This document shows, piece by piece, positions 35,346 through 46,732 of a DNA stretch of 64,000 bases. Under the pieces are notes generated by a model. That model was given only the letters and a program-made list of their open reading frames with translations, was not told the DNA's origin and did no database searches. The stretch lies in NCBI RefSeq assembly GCF_029867415.1, contig NW_026706246.1:173254-237253 (forward strand), written 5' to 3'. Positions within the stretch are counted from its first letter, which is position 1. The number at the start of each line of letters is the position of its first letter. Source of the stretch: Vicia villosa (Eukaryota > Streptophyta > Magnoliopsida > Fabales > Fabaceae). Position numbers and translations under genes: made by a program.

Positions 35346-35840
35346 TCTTTGTTGTGTTATTTTTTAATTATTATCAATGAAATATTTATTTTTTCTGTTA
35401 TTGCATATTCTTGTTTATTGATATCAAAGATTTAAATGCAGAGACAGTGATTCAAAGCGAGCTTCTTATAGGTATATTACCTCGGTTCTCAAAAAAACTG
35501 AGATAACAGGTTTATTAATTTTTTTATGGATAAATAAAGGTGCTAGCTTACAGATGTGTTACCTCGGTTTTATATAACACTGACGTAATATGTTGTTTAT
35601 ATATCATATTAAAAAAGTAAAATATTACGCTCCATTGTTTTTTCTTAATCATTTGATTTCCATTGTTTTTTGTCTTTCACACATCAATAATTTATTAATA
35701 TCGTAAAATAACTTATAATTTAATATATATATATATTTTTCAAAATAAATTATAATAATAAAAAAAAGAATGCATATATCGATGAATACGTAATTCAAAC
35801 ACCTATACTATTGCACTTAATATTTTAAATATTTTAAAGA

Positions 35841-36067
35841 TTAAATATGTTTTTAGTCCCTATAAAATTATCAAAAATGACTTTTAGTTCGTACAAAAAA
35901 AAATCGACTTTTAGTCCTTATAAAGTTACTTTTGCACGCAGTTTTAGTCCTTCTACAGAGACTAAAACTGCGAGAAAAAGTAATTTTATAAGAAATAAAA
36001 GTCGACTTTTTTTATAAGGACTAAAAACCAAAATTGAGATATTTATAGGGACCACCACCATATTTAA
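35841..36067. mobile_element. Hairpin MITE, about 227 bp
   Basis: The left TTAAATATG...TTAGTCCCTATAAA is the inverse of the right TTTATAGGGACC...CATATTTAA. Internal GACTTTTAGTCCTTATAA and TTATAAGGACTAAAA also pair around the centre. Confidence 0.75.
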
Positions 36068-36103
36068 CCCATATTTTAATTATATAACTTCTAATTTATA
36101 GGG

Positions 36104-36330
36104 AAGGTAACAGTTGTGTTGATGCTTTTGCTAACCTAGGCCTTAGATTAACTGATCCAACTTATTATTATTCCATACCTGCTGATATTCAAGCATATTT
36201 TGTTAAGAATCGGCTTGGCTTGCCATTCTTTAGGTTTAGTGCCTCTTGATAGGGTTTTGGTGGATGTCCCCCCTATCGTTTTGTAACAATCTTATTTTGC
36301 ATCAATATAATTTCATTTAAAAAAAAATTA
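36104..36330 (+). pseudogene. 3' end of a LINE (RNase H tail and A-tail)
   Basis: Plus strand reads REGNSCVDAFANLGL followed by a segment with KNRLGLPFFRF and a stop at about 36249. This is the end of the LINE-associated RNase H domain. The 3'UTR closes with a short A-run (about 36320-36329). The 5' part is missing, as is usual for truncated LINE insertions. Confidence 0.65.
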
Positions 36331-36421
36331 TATAACTTCATCAAAAACATTTCACAGCTTAAAACTTAAAAAAATGAAATAAATGTTTTTTTATTATAAA
36401 TAAAATGAATTAAAAAAATAT

Positions 36422-37637
36422 TGAAGGATAGAAAAACACTTAGAAAGGGGGGGGGGGTTGAATAAGTGTAGTCTAAAAACTTGAATGATAAAAACAATTT
36501 GCACAGTTATTTTTATCCTGGTTCGTTGTTAACTAAACTACTCCAGTCCACCCCCACGGAGTGATTTACCTCACCTGAGGATTTAATCCACTAATCGCAA
36601 CAGATTACAATGGTTTTCCACTTAGCCCACGACTAAGTCTTCTAGAGTATCCTGATCACAACCTGATCACTCCAGGAACAAATGCTTAGACACAAGCTAA
36701 GACTTTCTTAGAGTATCCTGACCACCATGTGATCACTCTAATTACAACTGCTTAGACACAAGCTAAGACTTCCTAGAGTATCCTGATCACACTTGATCAC
36801 TCTAGTTACTTACAAATTAATGTAATCAATTCTAAGAGTATTACAATGCTTCTGAAAAGCTATAATCACAACATTGATATTTCTCTTAATGTTTAAGCTT
36901 AGTCTCACTAATATATTACAACAGCAATGTAGTGAGCTTTGATGAAGATGAAGTTTGAGAGCTTTGAGTTGAACAGCGTTTCAGCAAGTTTTTCAGAATA
37001 AGTTCGTTCAGAATTGGTAACCTTGCTTCTCATTAGAACTTCATATTTATAGGCACTTGAGAAGATGACCGTTGGGAGCATTTAATGCTTTGCGTATTCC
37101 GTACAGCATTGCATTTAATGTTTCACTCTTTTGTCAACTACCTCGAGCCTTGTTTACGCTGTGTCTACTGACGTTGCCTTTAATAGCTTCTAACGTTCCT
37201 TTTGTCAGTCAGCGTAGCCTGCCATCTTGTACTTGCTTCTGATCTAATGTTTGTGTATACGACGTTTGAATATCATCAGAGTCAAACAGCTTGGTGCAAA
37301 GCATCTTCTTGTCTTCTGACCTTGAAGTGCTTCTGAGCGTGATACCATGAGAACTTCAGTGCTTCTGCTTCTGATCTCAAGTTCTTCTGATGCTTCCATA
37401 GACCCATGTTCTGATTCTGCTTTGACCATCTTCTGATGTCTTGCCAGACCATGTTCTGATGTTGCATGCTGAACCTTCTGAGTCAAAGCTTCTGAGCGCT
37501 GATTTGTGCATACTCTTTATATATTTCCTGAAAGGGAAATTGCAATGTATTAGAGTACCACATTATCTCACACAAAATTCATATCCTTGTTATCATCAAA
37601 ACTAAGAATATTGATCAGAACAAATCTTGTTCTAACA
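36422..37637 (-). repeat. SIRE-type 3' LTR
   Basis: In element orientation the LTR starts TGTTAGAACAAGATTTG and ends TTTTTCTATCCTTCA, so it has TG...CA ends and is 1216 bp long. It is preceded by the purine tract AAAAAGGGGGAGAT. Inside, a ~70-bp unit with GCTTAGACACAAGCTAAGAC and GAGTATCCTGATCAC is repeated about three times (36620-36805). The left host flank is AATAT. No matching duplication exists at the other end. Confidence 0.85.
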
Positions 37638-37872
37638 ATCTCCCCCTTTTTGATGATGACAAAAAGATATATAAATGATATGAATTTGCGATCAGAAAGA
37701 GCAGACGGCTAAAGACAATTTACACAGCTATAACATAAGCATGTGAATATGTCTCCCCCTGAGATTAACAATCTCCCCCTGAGATGAATAATCTCCCCCT
37801 GAAATTAATACTAGAAGAATTTTTAAAAAAGACTTCCCTGAGTATTTCAGTAGAGACGTTCACAGTGCTTGA

Positions 37873-38080
37873 TCTTCAGAACATTCATAGCTTCTGATTC
37901 CTGCTTCCATTCGGACAGCTTCAGAACTTTGAATTTCTTTAGATCTTTAGAACACCCACAGCTTATGATTCTTGCTTCCATTGGACAGCTTCAGAACTTG
38001 AATTTCTTTGATCTTCAGAACATTCGCAGCTTCTGATTCTTGCTTCCATCAGGACAGCTTCAGAGCTTGAATTTCTTCTT
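37873..38080. repeat. Three tandem ~70-bp units
   Basis: Units begin CTTCAGAACATTCATAGCTT (37874), CTTTAGAACACCCACAGCTT (about 37945) and CTTCAGAACATTCGCAGCTT (about 38014). Each continues GATTCTTGCTTCCAT...GGACAGCTTCAGA. Confidence 0.85.
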
Positions 38081-38675
38081 ACATCACTTCATGCTAGATT
38101 GTATCAGAACATTGTTGAATGTACCAAAGCATCTCTACATCCTGAAATGTTACAGAACAACACTAAACGACAAAAGTCAGCATGAATGAGTCAGAACATA
38201 AAATATGTTTCAGAACACATAATATGTATCAGAGCCATATAAAATGTATCAGATCCATATAAAATGTATCAGAACAAATAGTCACAATGTTTCAGATCAT
38301 ATTCTATCATCAGAATATCTGAACATTCTTCCTTCTTGCTTCTGATCCTGAAGCTTCATAGCACTCAGCTTGCTTCAAGAATCCAAGAGCTTGATTCATC
38401 TTGTTGCTTCTTATGTTGATCTTGAATCTTCAATTCCTGCAACAACACAACTTAAAGCATAGAACTTTGCAAGTTCTGTTAGTAATGTGGGGCCTTTTTA
38501 CCCGGTAACTGATAATATTAATCAGATCATTTATCACATTTTCTCCCCCTTTTTGTCATAACATCAAAAAGAATATAAAAGATTCAGATGTAGAAAACGT
38601 CAAACAGAAGAGCTTTTCGAAGGATTCATGGTGACTTTGCAGATAGTGAAAACCGCTAGGGTTTATGATATGAAT

Positions 38676-38680
<5 letters not shown>

Positions 38681-38762
<82 letters not shown>
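38681..38762. repeat. (GA)n microsatellite
   Basis: 41 uninterrupted GA units. It produces an artefactual Ser-Leu repeat frame on the minus strand. Confidence 0.98.
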
Positions 38763-38766
<4 letters not shown>

Positions 38767-39148
38767 AACTGAATGCAAGAGAGAGAAATATGAGAGGGAA
38801 ATGAAACGTTTGAAGAGTATAAAAAAAATAAACTGAAATGATGAATGTCATTTAATGTTACGTGACATGAGGAGAGAGACTTATGAAAAATGAAGTGATT
38901 AGCACAATTACCTAAGTAGGCGTCCCCTCAACTGCACGCATGCTTTTCCAGAGATAGTGAATACGCGTTCATTTTCTGGAGAGACTGGTGACAGCTGTTT
39001 TGCTTTAAAAGAGCTTCTGAATCAACTTAGACAATGAAACGTTAGTAATAACAGAATCACTACTTCTAATTGATTACAATCAGAACTTCTTATAAAAAAA
39101 TCCAATCACATTTCAGAAGATACTCATACATAAGATCTTCTCATCTTA

Positions 39149-42100
39149 TCATTCTAGGCATAAATCCATACTGATATTCTTCAAAATGAACTTAAACCTA
39201 TCTTCAGAAAGGGGTTTTGTAAAGATATCAGCCCATTGATGGTCTGTATCCACAAAGTTTAAAGATATAACGCCCTTCTGAACATAGTCCCTTATGAAAT
39301 GATGTTTAATCTCAATATGTTTAGCTTTTGAATGTAAGATAGGATTCTTTGATAAACATATAGCTGAAGTATTATCACAGAAGATAGGAATGTTACTCTC
39401 ATATATTTGATAATCTTCTAGCTGACTTCTCATCCAGAGCATTTGTGTGCTACAACCAGCAGCAACAACATATTCTGCTTCTGTTGTTGAGAGGGCAATA
39501 GTAGCTTACTTCTTGCTGTACCATGAGATCAGATGACTTCCAAGAAATTGACAACTTCCAGAAGTGCTCTTTCTTTCAATTCTATCTCAAGCATAGTCAG
39601 CATCACAAAATCCTACTAAGTTGTATTCTTTGGATCTTCTGTAGACTAAACCAACATTAGTAGTACCTTTCAGATACCTCAGAATTCTCTTAACAGCAGT
39701 TAAATGAGATTCTCTCGGATCTGATTGGAATCTAGCACACAAGCAAACACTGAAGAGAATGTCAGGTCTAGAAGCGGTTAGGTATAGAAGAGATCCAATC
39801 ATACCTCTTTACAACTTCTGATCTACCTTCTTACTTACCTCATCCTTACCTAGGACACATGTTGGATGCATAGGAGTTTTGGCTTCTTTACTTTCAGAAA
39901 GATTAAACTTCTTCAGAAGTTCTTTCACATACTTCGTTTGATGAACATAGGTTCCATCAAAAGTTTGGTTGATTTGAATCCCAAGGAAATACTTGAGTTC
40001 TCCCATCATGCTCATTTCAAATTCAGCCTGCATAGACTCAGCAAACTCCTTTCCAAGTGTAGCATTAGATGTTCCAAAGATGATATCATCAACATATATT
40101 TGACATATTAAAATATCCTTTTTAAAGGTTTTACAAAAGAGAGTAGTGTCCACTTTTCCTCTAGTGAAACCATTTTCCAGAAGGAAAGAACTTAAACGTT
40201 CATACCAAGCTCTAGGAGCTTGCTTCAATCCGTATAATGATTTCTTTAATTTAAAAACATGATTTGGAGACATGGAGTCTTCAAAACCATGAGGTTGATG
40301 GACATAAACTTCTTCATCTATATAACCATTTAAGAAGGCACTCTTGACATCCATCTGATAAAGAGTGATGTTGTGTTGAGTGGCAAAAGAAATTAATAGA
40401 CGAATAGATTCTAACCTGGCCACTGGTGCAAAGATTTTTGTGTAGTCAATCCCTTCTTGATGACTATAGCCCTGAGCAACCAGTCTGGCTTTGTTTCTTA
40501 CCACTTCTCCCTTCTCGCTTAGCTTGTTTCTGAATACCCACTTAGTGCCGATGATGTTAAATCCTTTTGGTCTAGGAACCAAGTCCTATACATCATTCCT
40601 TGTAAACTGATTGAGTTCTTCTTACATGGCAATTATCCAGTCTGGATCTTCTAGAGCTTGATCAACAGAAGTTGGCTCGATCAAAGAAACAAGACCTAAT
40701 TGACAGTCTGCATTGTTCTTAAGGAATGCCCTTGTTCTGATGGGATCGTATTTCTTCCCAAGGATCACATCTTCTGAATGAGCTGATGCAAGTCTGGGTG
40801 ATCTTCTGACTGTTGGCTCTTCAGAAATTCTGAGATTCTCTAAAGATGCAGCAACTTGATCTTCTGATCCATTGCTTCTGAGACTATCAGTTTCTGCAGC
40901 TTTGCTTCTTGGTTCTACTGCTTCTGATATATCAATATCAAAATCTGCAAAATTCTCAAACTGCTTTGGTTTTTCAAGACCAAGCTTATCATCAAACCTG
41001 ATATTGATAGATTCTTCTACAATCAATGTTTCAGTATTGTATACTCTGTAGCCTTTAGAGCGTTCAGAATATCCAAGAAGGAAACACTTTTGTGCTTTAG
41101 AATCAAACTTACCAAGATGATCTTTAGTATTCAGAATAAAACATACACATCCAAAAGGATGGAAATATGAAATGTTGGGCTTTCTGTTCTTCCACAATTC
41201 ATAAGGAGTCTAATTTAGAATAGGTCTGATAGAGATTCTATTCTGAATATAACACGCAGTGTTTATTGCTTCTGCCCAGAAATGCTTAGCCATATTGGTT
41301 TCATTGATCATGGTTCTGGCCATTTCTTGTAGAGTCCTATTCTTTCGCTCCACAACTCCATTTTGTTGTGGAGTTCTAGGACACGAGAAATCATGGGCAA
41401 TACCATTTTCTTTGAAGAACTCCTCAAAGAATCTGTTCTCAAATTCGCCACCATGATCACTTCTAACCTTTATGATTTTGCACTCTTTCTCAGATTGGAT
41501 CTGAGTGCAGAATTCAAAGAACACTGAATGAGACTCATCCTTGTGTTTTAAGAACTTTATCCATGTCCAGCGGCTATAATCATCTATGATGACTAATCCA
41601 TATTTCTTCCCTCTGACAGATGCTGTTTTGACTGGGCCAAACAGATCAATGTGCAAGAGTTCTAACGGCCTTGAGGTAGACACAACATTCTTAGACTTGA
41701 ATGCAGGTTTGGAGAACTTTCCCTTCTGACATGCTTCATAAAGAGCATCTGATTTGTATTTCAGATTTGGGAGTCCTCTGACCAGATTTAGTTTGTTAAT
41801 CTGAGAAATCTTTCTCAAACTAGCATGTCCTAATCTTCTATGCCAGACCCATTGCTCCTCAGAAACAGACATAAGACAAGTCACCTTCTGCTTCTCAAGA
41901 TCAGAAAGATCAATCTTATAAATGTTGTTCTTTCTCTTGCCTGTAAATAGGATTGAGCCATCCTTCTGACTTACAGCCTTGCAAGACTTTTGATTGAAGA
42001 TTATATCATAACCATTGTCACTTAATTGACTTATGGACAATAAGTTATGCGTTAATCCTTCTACAAGAAGTACATTAGTTATGGAAGGAGAGTTACCAAG

Positions 42101-42698
42101 ACTTATGGTTCCAGAGCCAATGATTTTGCCCTTCTGATCTCCTCCAAACTTGACTTCTCCACCTGGTTTAAGCACCAGGTCTTGGAATGTAGACCTTCTT
42201 CCCGTCATGTGTCGCGAGCACCCAGAGTCCAGGTACCATGACATTTTGCTTTTTGTCCTCTTTGCAGCCAAGGATATCTGCAACAGAAATTATCTTCTCC
42301 TTAGGTACCCACAATTTCTTGGGTCCTTTCTTGTTAGTTCTCCTCAAGTTCTGATTGAACTTGGGTTTAGCATAATATTTAACAGGAGGAACAGCATGAT
42401 ATTCTTTAGGATTGTCAGCATGATATTTCTTAGGATGTGTCACATGCTTCTTGGTGTGAACAGTGTTAAAACTCTGTGCATGTGAAGTGAGCCTAATATC
42501 ATGTGCATGGCCATATTTGAACTGATCATACAATGGCTTGTATGTGATCTTCAGATCATCAATAGGTTCAAATTTATGTGAGGTATCACCCTCATAGCCA
42601 AAGCCAAACCTTCTGTTTCCAGAAACACCATATATCATAGAAGCAAGAAGACTTCTACCAATACTTCTAGATAAGAACTTTCTGAAGCTCGAAGTCAT
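39149..42698 (-). pseudogene. SIRE-type pol (protease, integrase, RT, RNase H), broken by stops
   Basis: The protease region holds WYLDSGCSRHM near 42234. The integrase zinc region begins WHRRLGHASL and continues to CQKGK. The integrase core has Asp in HIDLFGP, Asp in RSDHGGEF and Glu in NGVVERKNR. The RT block (40582-39809) includes QMDVKSAFLNG, SLYGLKQAPRAWY and the catalytic YVDD. RNase H pieces are at 39802-39587 and 39442-39149 (FCDNTSAICLSKNP). The frame is kept almost throughout, but nonsense codons interrupt it at 41210 (TAG), 40622 (TAA), about 40586 (TAG), 39809 (TAA), 39587 (TGA) and about 39510 (TAA). A frame change near 42680 separates it from gag. It is inactive as it stands. 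Confidence 0.88.
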
Positions 42699-44094
42699 AT
42701 TCTTTCAGAATATGATTCATGCTAGGAATGGATTTTTCTGTTTCAGAAGGAGATCCACTATCTTTGGATAAATTTAAAACTTTTTCCTTCAGTTCAGAAT
42801 TTTCCAATTCCAGCTTCTTAGTTTCAAATTCAAACTGCTTTTTCAGCTTTTTGTATTTGATACTAAGATGAGCCTTGAGTTTCAGAAGTTCTGTTAAACT
42901 GGAAACTAACTCTTCTCTAGATAGTTCAGAAAATACCTCTTCAGAATCTGATTCTGATGTAGATTCTGATCCATCATCTTCTGTAGCCATCAGCGCGAAG
43001 TTGGCTTGCTCTCCTTCAGAGTCTGATTCTGATTCTGATTCAGAATTATCCCATGTTGCCATAAGACCTTTCTTCTTATGAAACTTCTTCTTGGGATTCT
43101 CCTTCTGAAGTTTTAGACACTCGTTCTTGTAATGTCCAGGCTCATTGCACTCATAGCAGACATCCTTCTTCTTGTCAGATCTTCTGTCACTAGAAGATTC
43201 TCCTTGTTCAAATCTCTTTGAACTTCTGAAGCCTCTGAACTTCCTTTGCTTGCTCTTCCAGAGTTGGTTTACCCTTCTGGAGATCATGGACAGTTCATCT
43301 TCTTCTTCAGATTCTGATTCTTCAGGATCTTCTTCTCTAGCCTGAAAAGCGTTAGTACATTTTTTAACATTTGATTTTAACGCAATAGACTTACCTTTCT
43401 TCTGAGGCTCGTTTGCATCCAGCTCTATTTCATGGCTTCTCAAGGCACTGATAAGCTCTTCCAACGAAACTTCATTCAGATTCTTGGCAATCTTGAATGC
43501 AGTCACCATTGGACCCCATCTTCTGGGTAAGCTTCTGATAATCTTCTTTACATGATCAGCCTTGGTGTAGCCTTTATCCAGAACTCTTAATCCAGCAGTT
43601 AGCGTTTGAAATCTTGAGAACATCTTCTCAATGTTTTCATCATCCTCCATCTTGAAGGCTTCATATTTATGGATTAGAGCAAGAGCTTTAGTCTCCTTGA
43701 CTTGAGCATTTCCCTCATGGGTCATTTTCAATGACTCATATATATCATAGGCCGTTTCCCTGTTAGATATCTTCTCATACTCAGCATGAGAGATAGCATT
43801 CAGCAAAACAGTTCTACATTTATGATGATTCTTGAAAAGCTTCTTCTGATCATCATTCATTTCTTGCCTTGTAAGCCTTACGCCACTACCTTTCACTGGA
43901 TGTTTGTAACCATCCATCAGAAGATCCCATAGTTCACCATCTAGACCAAGAAAGTAACTTTCCAGTTTATCTTTCCAGTATTCAAAGTTTTCACCATCAA
44001 ATACTGGTGGTCTAGTATAACCATTGTTACCATTGTATTGCTCAGCAGAGCCAGATGTAGATGCAGGTGGGTCTGTTGGAATTTCACCAGCCAT
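42667..44094 (-). CDS. SIRE-type gag, open frame
   Basis: 475 codons are open from an ATG at 44094. The N-terminal capsid-like region has FEYWKDKLESYFLG near residue 38. It continues into the UBN2-type block, with KALALIHKYEAFKM and LPRRWGPMVTAF. The nucleocapsid has a CCHC knuckle CYECNEPGHYKNEC. The C-terminal third alternates acidic Ser/Glu/Asp stretches with a predicted coiled coil (KLKKQFEFETKKLELENSEL). Gag packages element RNA into cytoplasmic particles. The start lies one base inside the junction with the Athila-type LTR, so the native leader is lost. The frame overlaps the pol frame by about 30 bp in a different register. Confidence 0.85.
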   Translation of the reverse strand: MAGEIPTDPPASTSGSAEQYNGNNGYTRPPVFDGENFEYWKDKLESYFLGLDGELWDLLMDGYKHPVKGSGVRLTRQEMNDDQKKLFKNHHKCRTVLLNAISHAEYEKISNRETAYDIYESLKMTHEGNAQVKETKALALIHKYEAFKMEDDENIEKMFSRFQTLTAGLRVLDKGYTKADHVKKIIRSLPRRWGPMVTAFKIAKNLNEVSLEELISALRSHEIELDANEPQKKGKSIALKSNVKKCTNAFQAREEDPEESESEEEDELSMISRRVNQLWKSKQRKFRGFRSSKRFEQGESSSDRRSDKKKDVCYECNEPGHYKNECLKLQKENPKKKFHKKKGLMATWDNSESESESDSEGEQANFALMATEDDGSESTSESDSEEVFSELSREELVSSLTELLKLKAHLSIKYKKLKKQFEFETKKLELENSELKEKVLNLSKDSGSPSETEKSIPSMNHILKEYDFELQKVLI

Positions 44095-44095
44095 C

Positions 44096-45345
44096 TGTTG
44101 AAAGAGTATTGTGGTGTACTTTTCGTTATTATCGTATCCACAGGGATTATTGCGATATCACCGCCGTTCTATAGCCTATTTTGTCTTGAGTTAATGTTAT
44201 TTTAAATTTGGGTTTGCAAAAGATCATTCAACACTTTTAGTAGCAAAGAGTAAAGTAATGAAAGTTCTAAGTTAAAGAAAATGTATCAAGATTTGATTTT
44301 ATCGACCTAAATTTGTATGTCTACTTATAAATATACGTATATGAACATGGTAACGATTAACATAATTACGTATCGACGCCTATATCATCTGTGTCCGCAA
44401 TGATATAGTTAGATTTACCGTATTGTTTAACCGACGATTTCTCCATCCTTTAAACAATACAAATAACGTTTTAAAACCGATACTAAGTAAACATCAAACG
44501 CTAAATCCATGTCTGCAATTTATAGTTTGATGGATGATAAAGTTAGATCTAGATACAAATATTGATGTCTCAAACACTTATACCAAAGAAAAAGCTTTAA
44601 TAAACAAACTAAACCATCTATATTGATCATCACTTGTTCATACACATATATTCACAAGAAAAACCTACAAAAGGCTAGGAAGATTACATCTTATCTTGAT
44701 ACAAAAGAGATTTAGCTATCCATGAGAATGGTAGCTTGCTCAAGAAGTAAAGGATGAAGATCAACAAGCATCAAAGGCGATTAATCGACGATCAAGGCTT
44801 TCAATCTTCAATTCTATGTTTGCTACAGTGTATATTGCTCTTGGTTCTCTCTTAAAATATCTCTCTTAAAATATCTCTACCTCTCAAAAGTGATCTGGCC
44901 CATAAACAAATAAACAAAGTTTCGCAGACCGCGCTTAGCGCGGTGCAGCCCGCTAAGCGCGCTATCAATAATTGCTTAAACCGCCCAACCGCGCTAAGCG
45001 GGCTCCAGACCTCGCTTAGCGCGGAACTCTCTGCCAGAACTTCCTTCTTTTCTTCAAAAGCGCGCTTAGCGGGCTCAACCTCGCTTAGCGCGCTACCTCT
45101 TTTTAGCAATCCTTGGCTTTGGTCTTGGAACATCTTCAAAACGCTTTTTCCATGGTCCAAGCTTCCAATTATCTATAAAAACTACAAAATCCAACATAGA
45201 TTGCAAAGATAAGAACTATTCAACGATAATATAAATATAAGAATAAATGTATACTAAATGACAATAAAATACTACTATTAACCACAAAAAGACTTGAGAG
45301 TTACCAAAAATTACCTAAGATATTTACACAAATTGGTAACTAACA
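44096..45345 (-). repeat. Athila-type 3' LTR
   Basis: 1250 bp. In element orientation it begins TGTTAGTTACCAATTTGTG and ends CAATACTCTTTCAACA. It carries six CGCT(A/T)AGCG motifs at 44929-45095. The purine tract AAGTTGGGGAGAGT lies immediately upstream in element sense. Confidence 0.9.
44929..45095. repeat. Cluster of six CGCT(A/T)AGCG near-palindromes (3' LTR)
   Basis: GCGCTTAGCGCGG, CCCGCTAAGCGCGC, CCGCGCTAAGCGGGC, CTCGCTTAGCGCGG, GCGCGCTTAGCGGGC and CTCGCTTAGCGCGC occur within 170 bp. They are GC islands in AT-rich DNA. They alternate in orientation, so they can pair as hairpins with one another. Confidence 0.9.
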
Positions 45346-46732
45346 ACTCTCCCCAACTTAAACCTTTGTTTGTCCTCAAACAAAACAAATACACCAAGAG
45401 ATCACAAGCTAAGACAAAAACAATTGGGTGGTTCAAATTCCATAAGCACACAAGTAACATCTTACCTTTACTAAAATAACACCATGATACAGATACTAAT
45501 ACTAAATACATATTTGATGTCTAAAATTCCTAAAACAAAATAAGTTCAAAATTGAATCACAACCTATACACTTCTCTAGTAAGAGACAAAATTGAGGTCC
45601 TAACACTCACACAACAATGTCGCCAACATCCAGAATTAATTATGCATTCATCTACACAACATTTATATAGAAAGCGTAAAAGCAAGAATCACAAAGACTT
45701 TAGGGTTGAAACTTGGGTTGGTTAACAAGGAAGTGTCATTTCTCAAGGCCATTGAAACAAAAGGGGTCAATTCCTAAGAGAGCATTCAAATCATGATTAT
45801 ATCCACACATCCTTATCAACCGATCACACAATTTTATTGCTCAAGAGTTCATCTTTTTATTTTAAAGGAACTAGCTATATACAAAGCTCTTTTCTTTTCC
45901 TTTTTCTTTTTCTTTTTCTTTTTCTCTCTTGAGCAAAATTTTATTTTCTTCTACACACCAATACAACCAAGATCAAAATTTTATTCTCCCCAACTTGAAT
46001 ATTACCACCACATAATCACGAATGCTCCCTATTCTAAGGCGAAAAGGAATCCATCCTAACCACATTTCATGGTACTTTTCAAGGTTAAGAGAAAGTCATC
46101 AAGATTCAAATCAAAAATCGGCAATTATAAGGCATGACATGATACCGATTGAATCTTGGCAAAATGGCTCAAAGTGGTTAGTAAATACTCACACACTCAC
46201 CGGGTAGGTTATATTTGGAAGAGAAGTTATACTCGTAATGCGAAACAAAATGCTTTGATCACTTTCATGCTTTACACAATTAAATAAAACCGCAAGATTA
46301 AACATAATAAACACGAGTTAAACGCACATTGTTGGTAACCACAAAATAATATATATATGTACAATGGAAAGGCTCCTCACACTAGTTTTAGAGCTAAAAT
46401 GATTCATTATTGAACTATATTTGTTAAATAAAATATGACATCTAATTTGTACAATTAGAAGTATCTACTTCATGTTATATTAAAGAAACGATAAAAATGT
46501 ACCTTGTACGTACTAATTTCACATTATATCATCACCGCCCCAATTGAATGTAAAACTTGCTCCCTCAAGGAAACACTTTCACAAGGACAATCAAAAATTA
46601 AAAGAAACAATTGCATATGTTCATAAAAATAAAAGCAATTAAACTAAAAACTTAATAATTTAAAACAAACACCAAAAGGTGTCACAATATCCAAAAAGGC
46701 ATAGCAATGCCTAAGGTTCAAAATACCTCATC
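45346..46732 (-). other. Athila 3' non-coding region
   Basis: Between the env-position ORF and the 3' LTR. It contains the purine tract next to the LTR and a long polypyrimidine run (CTTTTTCTTTTTCTTTTTCT at about 45898-45925), which is polypurine in element sense. No ORF is supported. Confidence 0.6.

Larger units (their letters stand above)
33380..35600. mobile_element. CACTA-like relic (candidate)
   Basis: The left end CAACTACAAAAAGAAC resembles a decayed CACTA terminus. Subterminal ACCTCGG / CCGAGGT motifs occur at 33422, 33480 and 33500 on the left and at 35480 and 35566 on the right, in the alternating orientation often seen in CACTA subterminal regions. The right terminus was not found. 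Confidence 0.4.
37638..39148 (-). other. SIRE 3' untranslated region with repeats
   Basis: It contains several purine tracts (CTCCCCCTGAGAT-type at 37750-37805 and CTCCCCCTTTTTGTC at 38541), a GA microsatellite and a three-unit ~70-bp repeat. No intact ORF was found. SIRE elements sometimes carry an env-like ORF in this position, but none is evident here. Confidence 0.6.
36422..44095 (-). mobile_element. SIRE/Maximus-type Ty1-copia element, 5' LTR end missing
   Basis: Minus-strand order from high to low coordinates is gag, protease, integrase, RT, RNase H, a long 3' region and the 3' LTR, as expected for copia. The 3' LTR is 36422-37637. The upstream end stops one base before the gag ATG, where an Athila-type LTR begins, so the leader, primer-binding site and 5' LTR are absent here. 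Length and the GGGGGAGA tracts before the LTR fit the SIRE lineage. Confidence 0.85.

Noticed and set aside
38663..38851. Minus-strand frame encoding Ser-Leu repeats
   Set aside because: It is produced by the (GA)n microsatellite within the SIRE 3' region.
44852..45212. Frames in the Athila LTR (about 90-128 codons, also 55009-55447) with Ala-Leu-Ser-Ala-Val repeats
   Set aside because: They come from the CGCT(A/T)AGCG motif read in frame. They occur in both LTRs and lack any domain, so they are not taken as genes.
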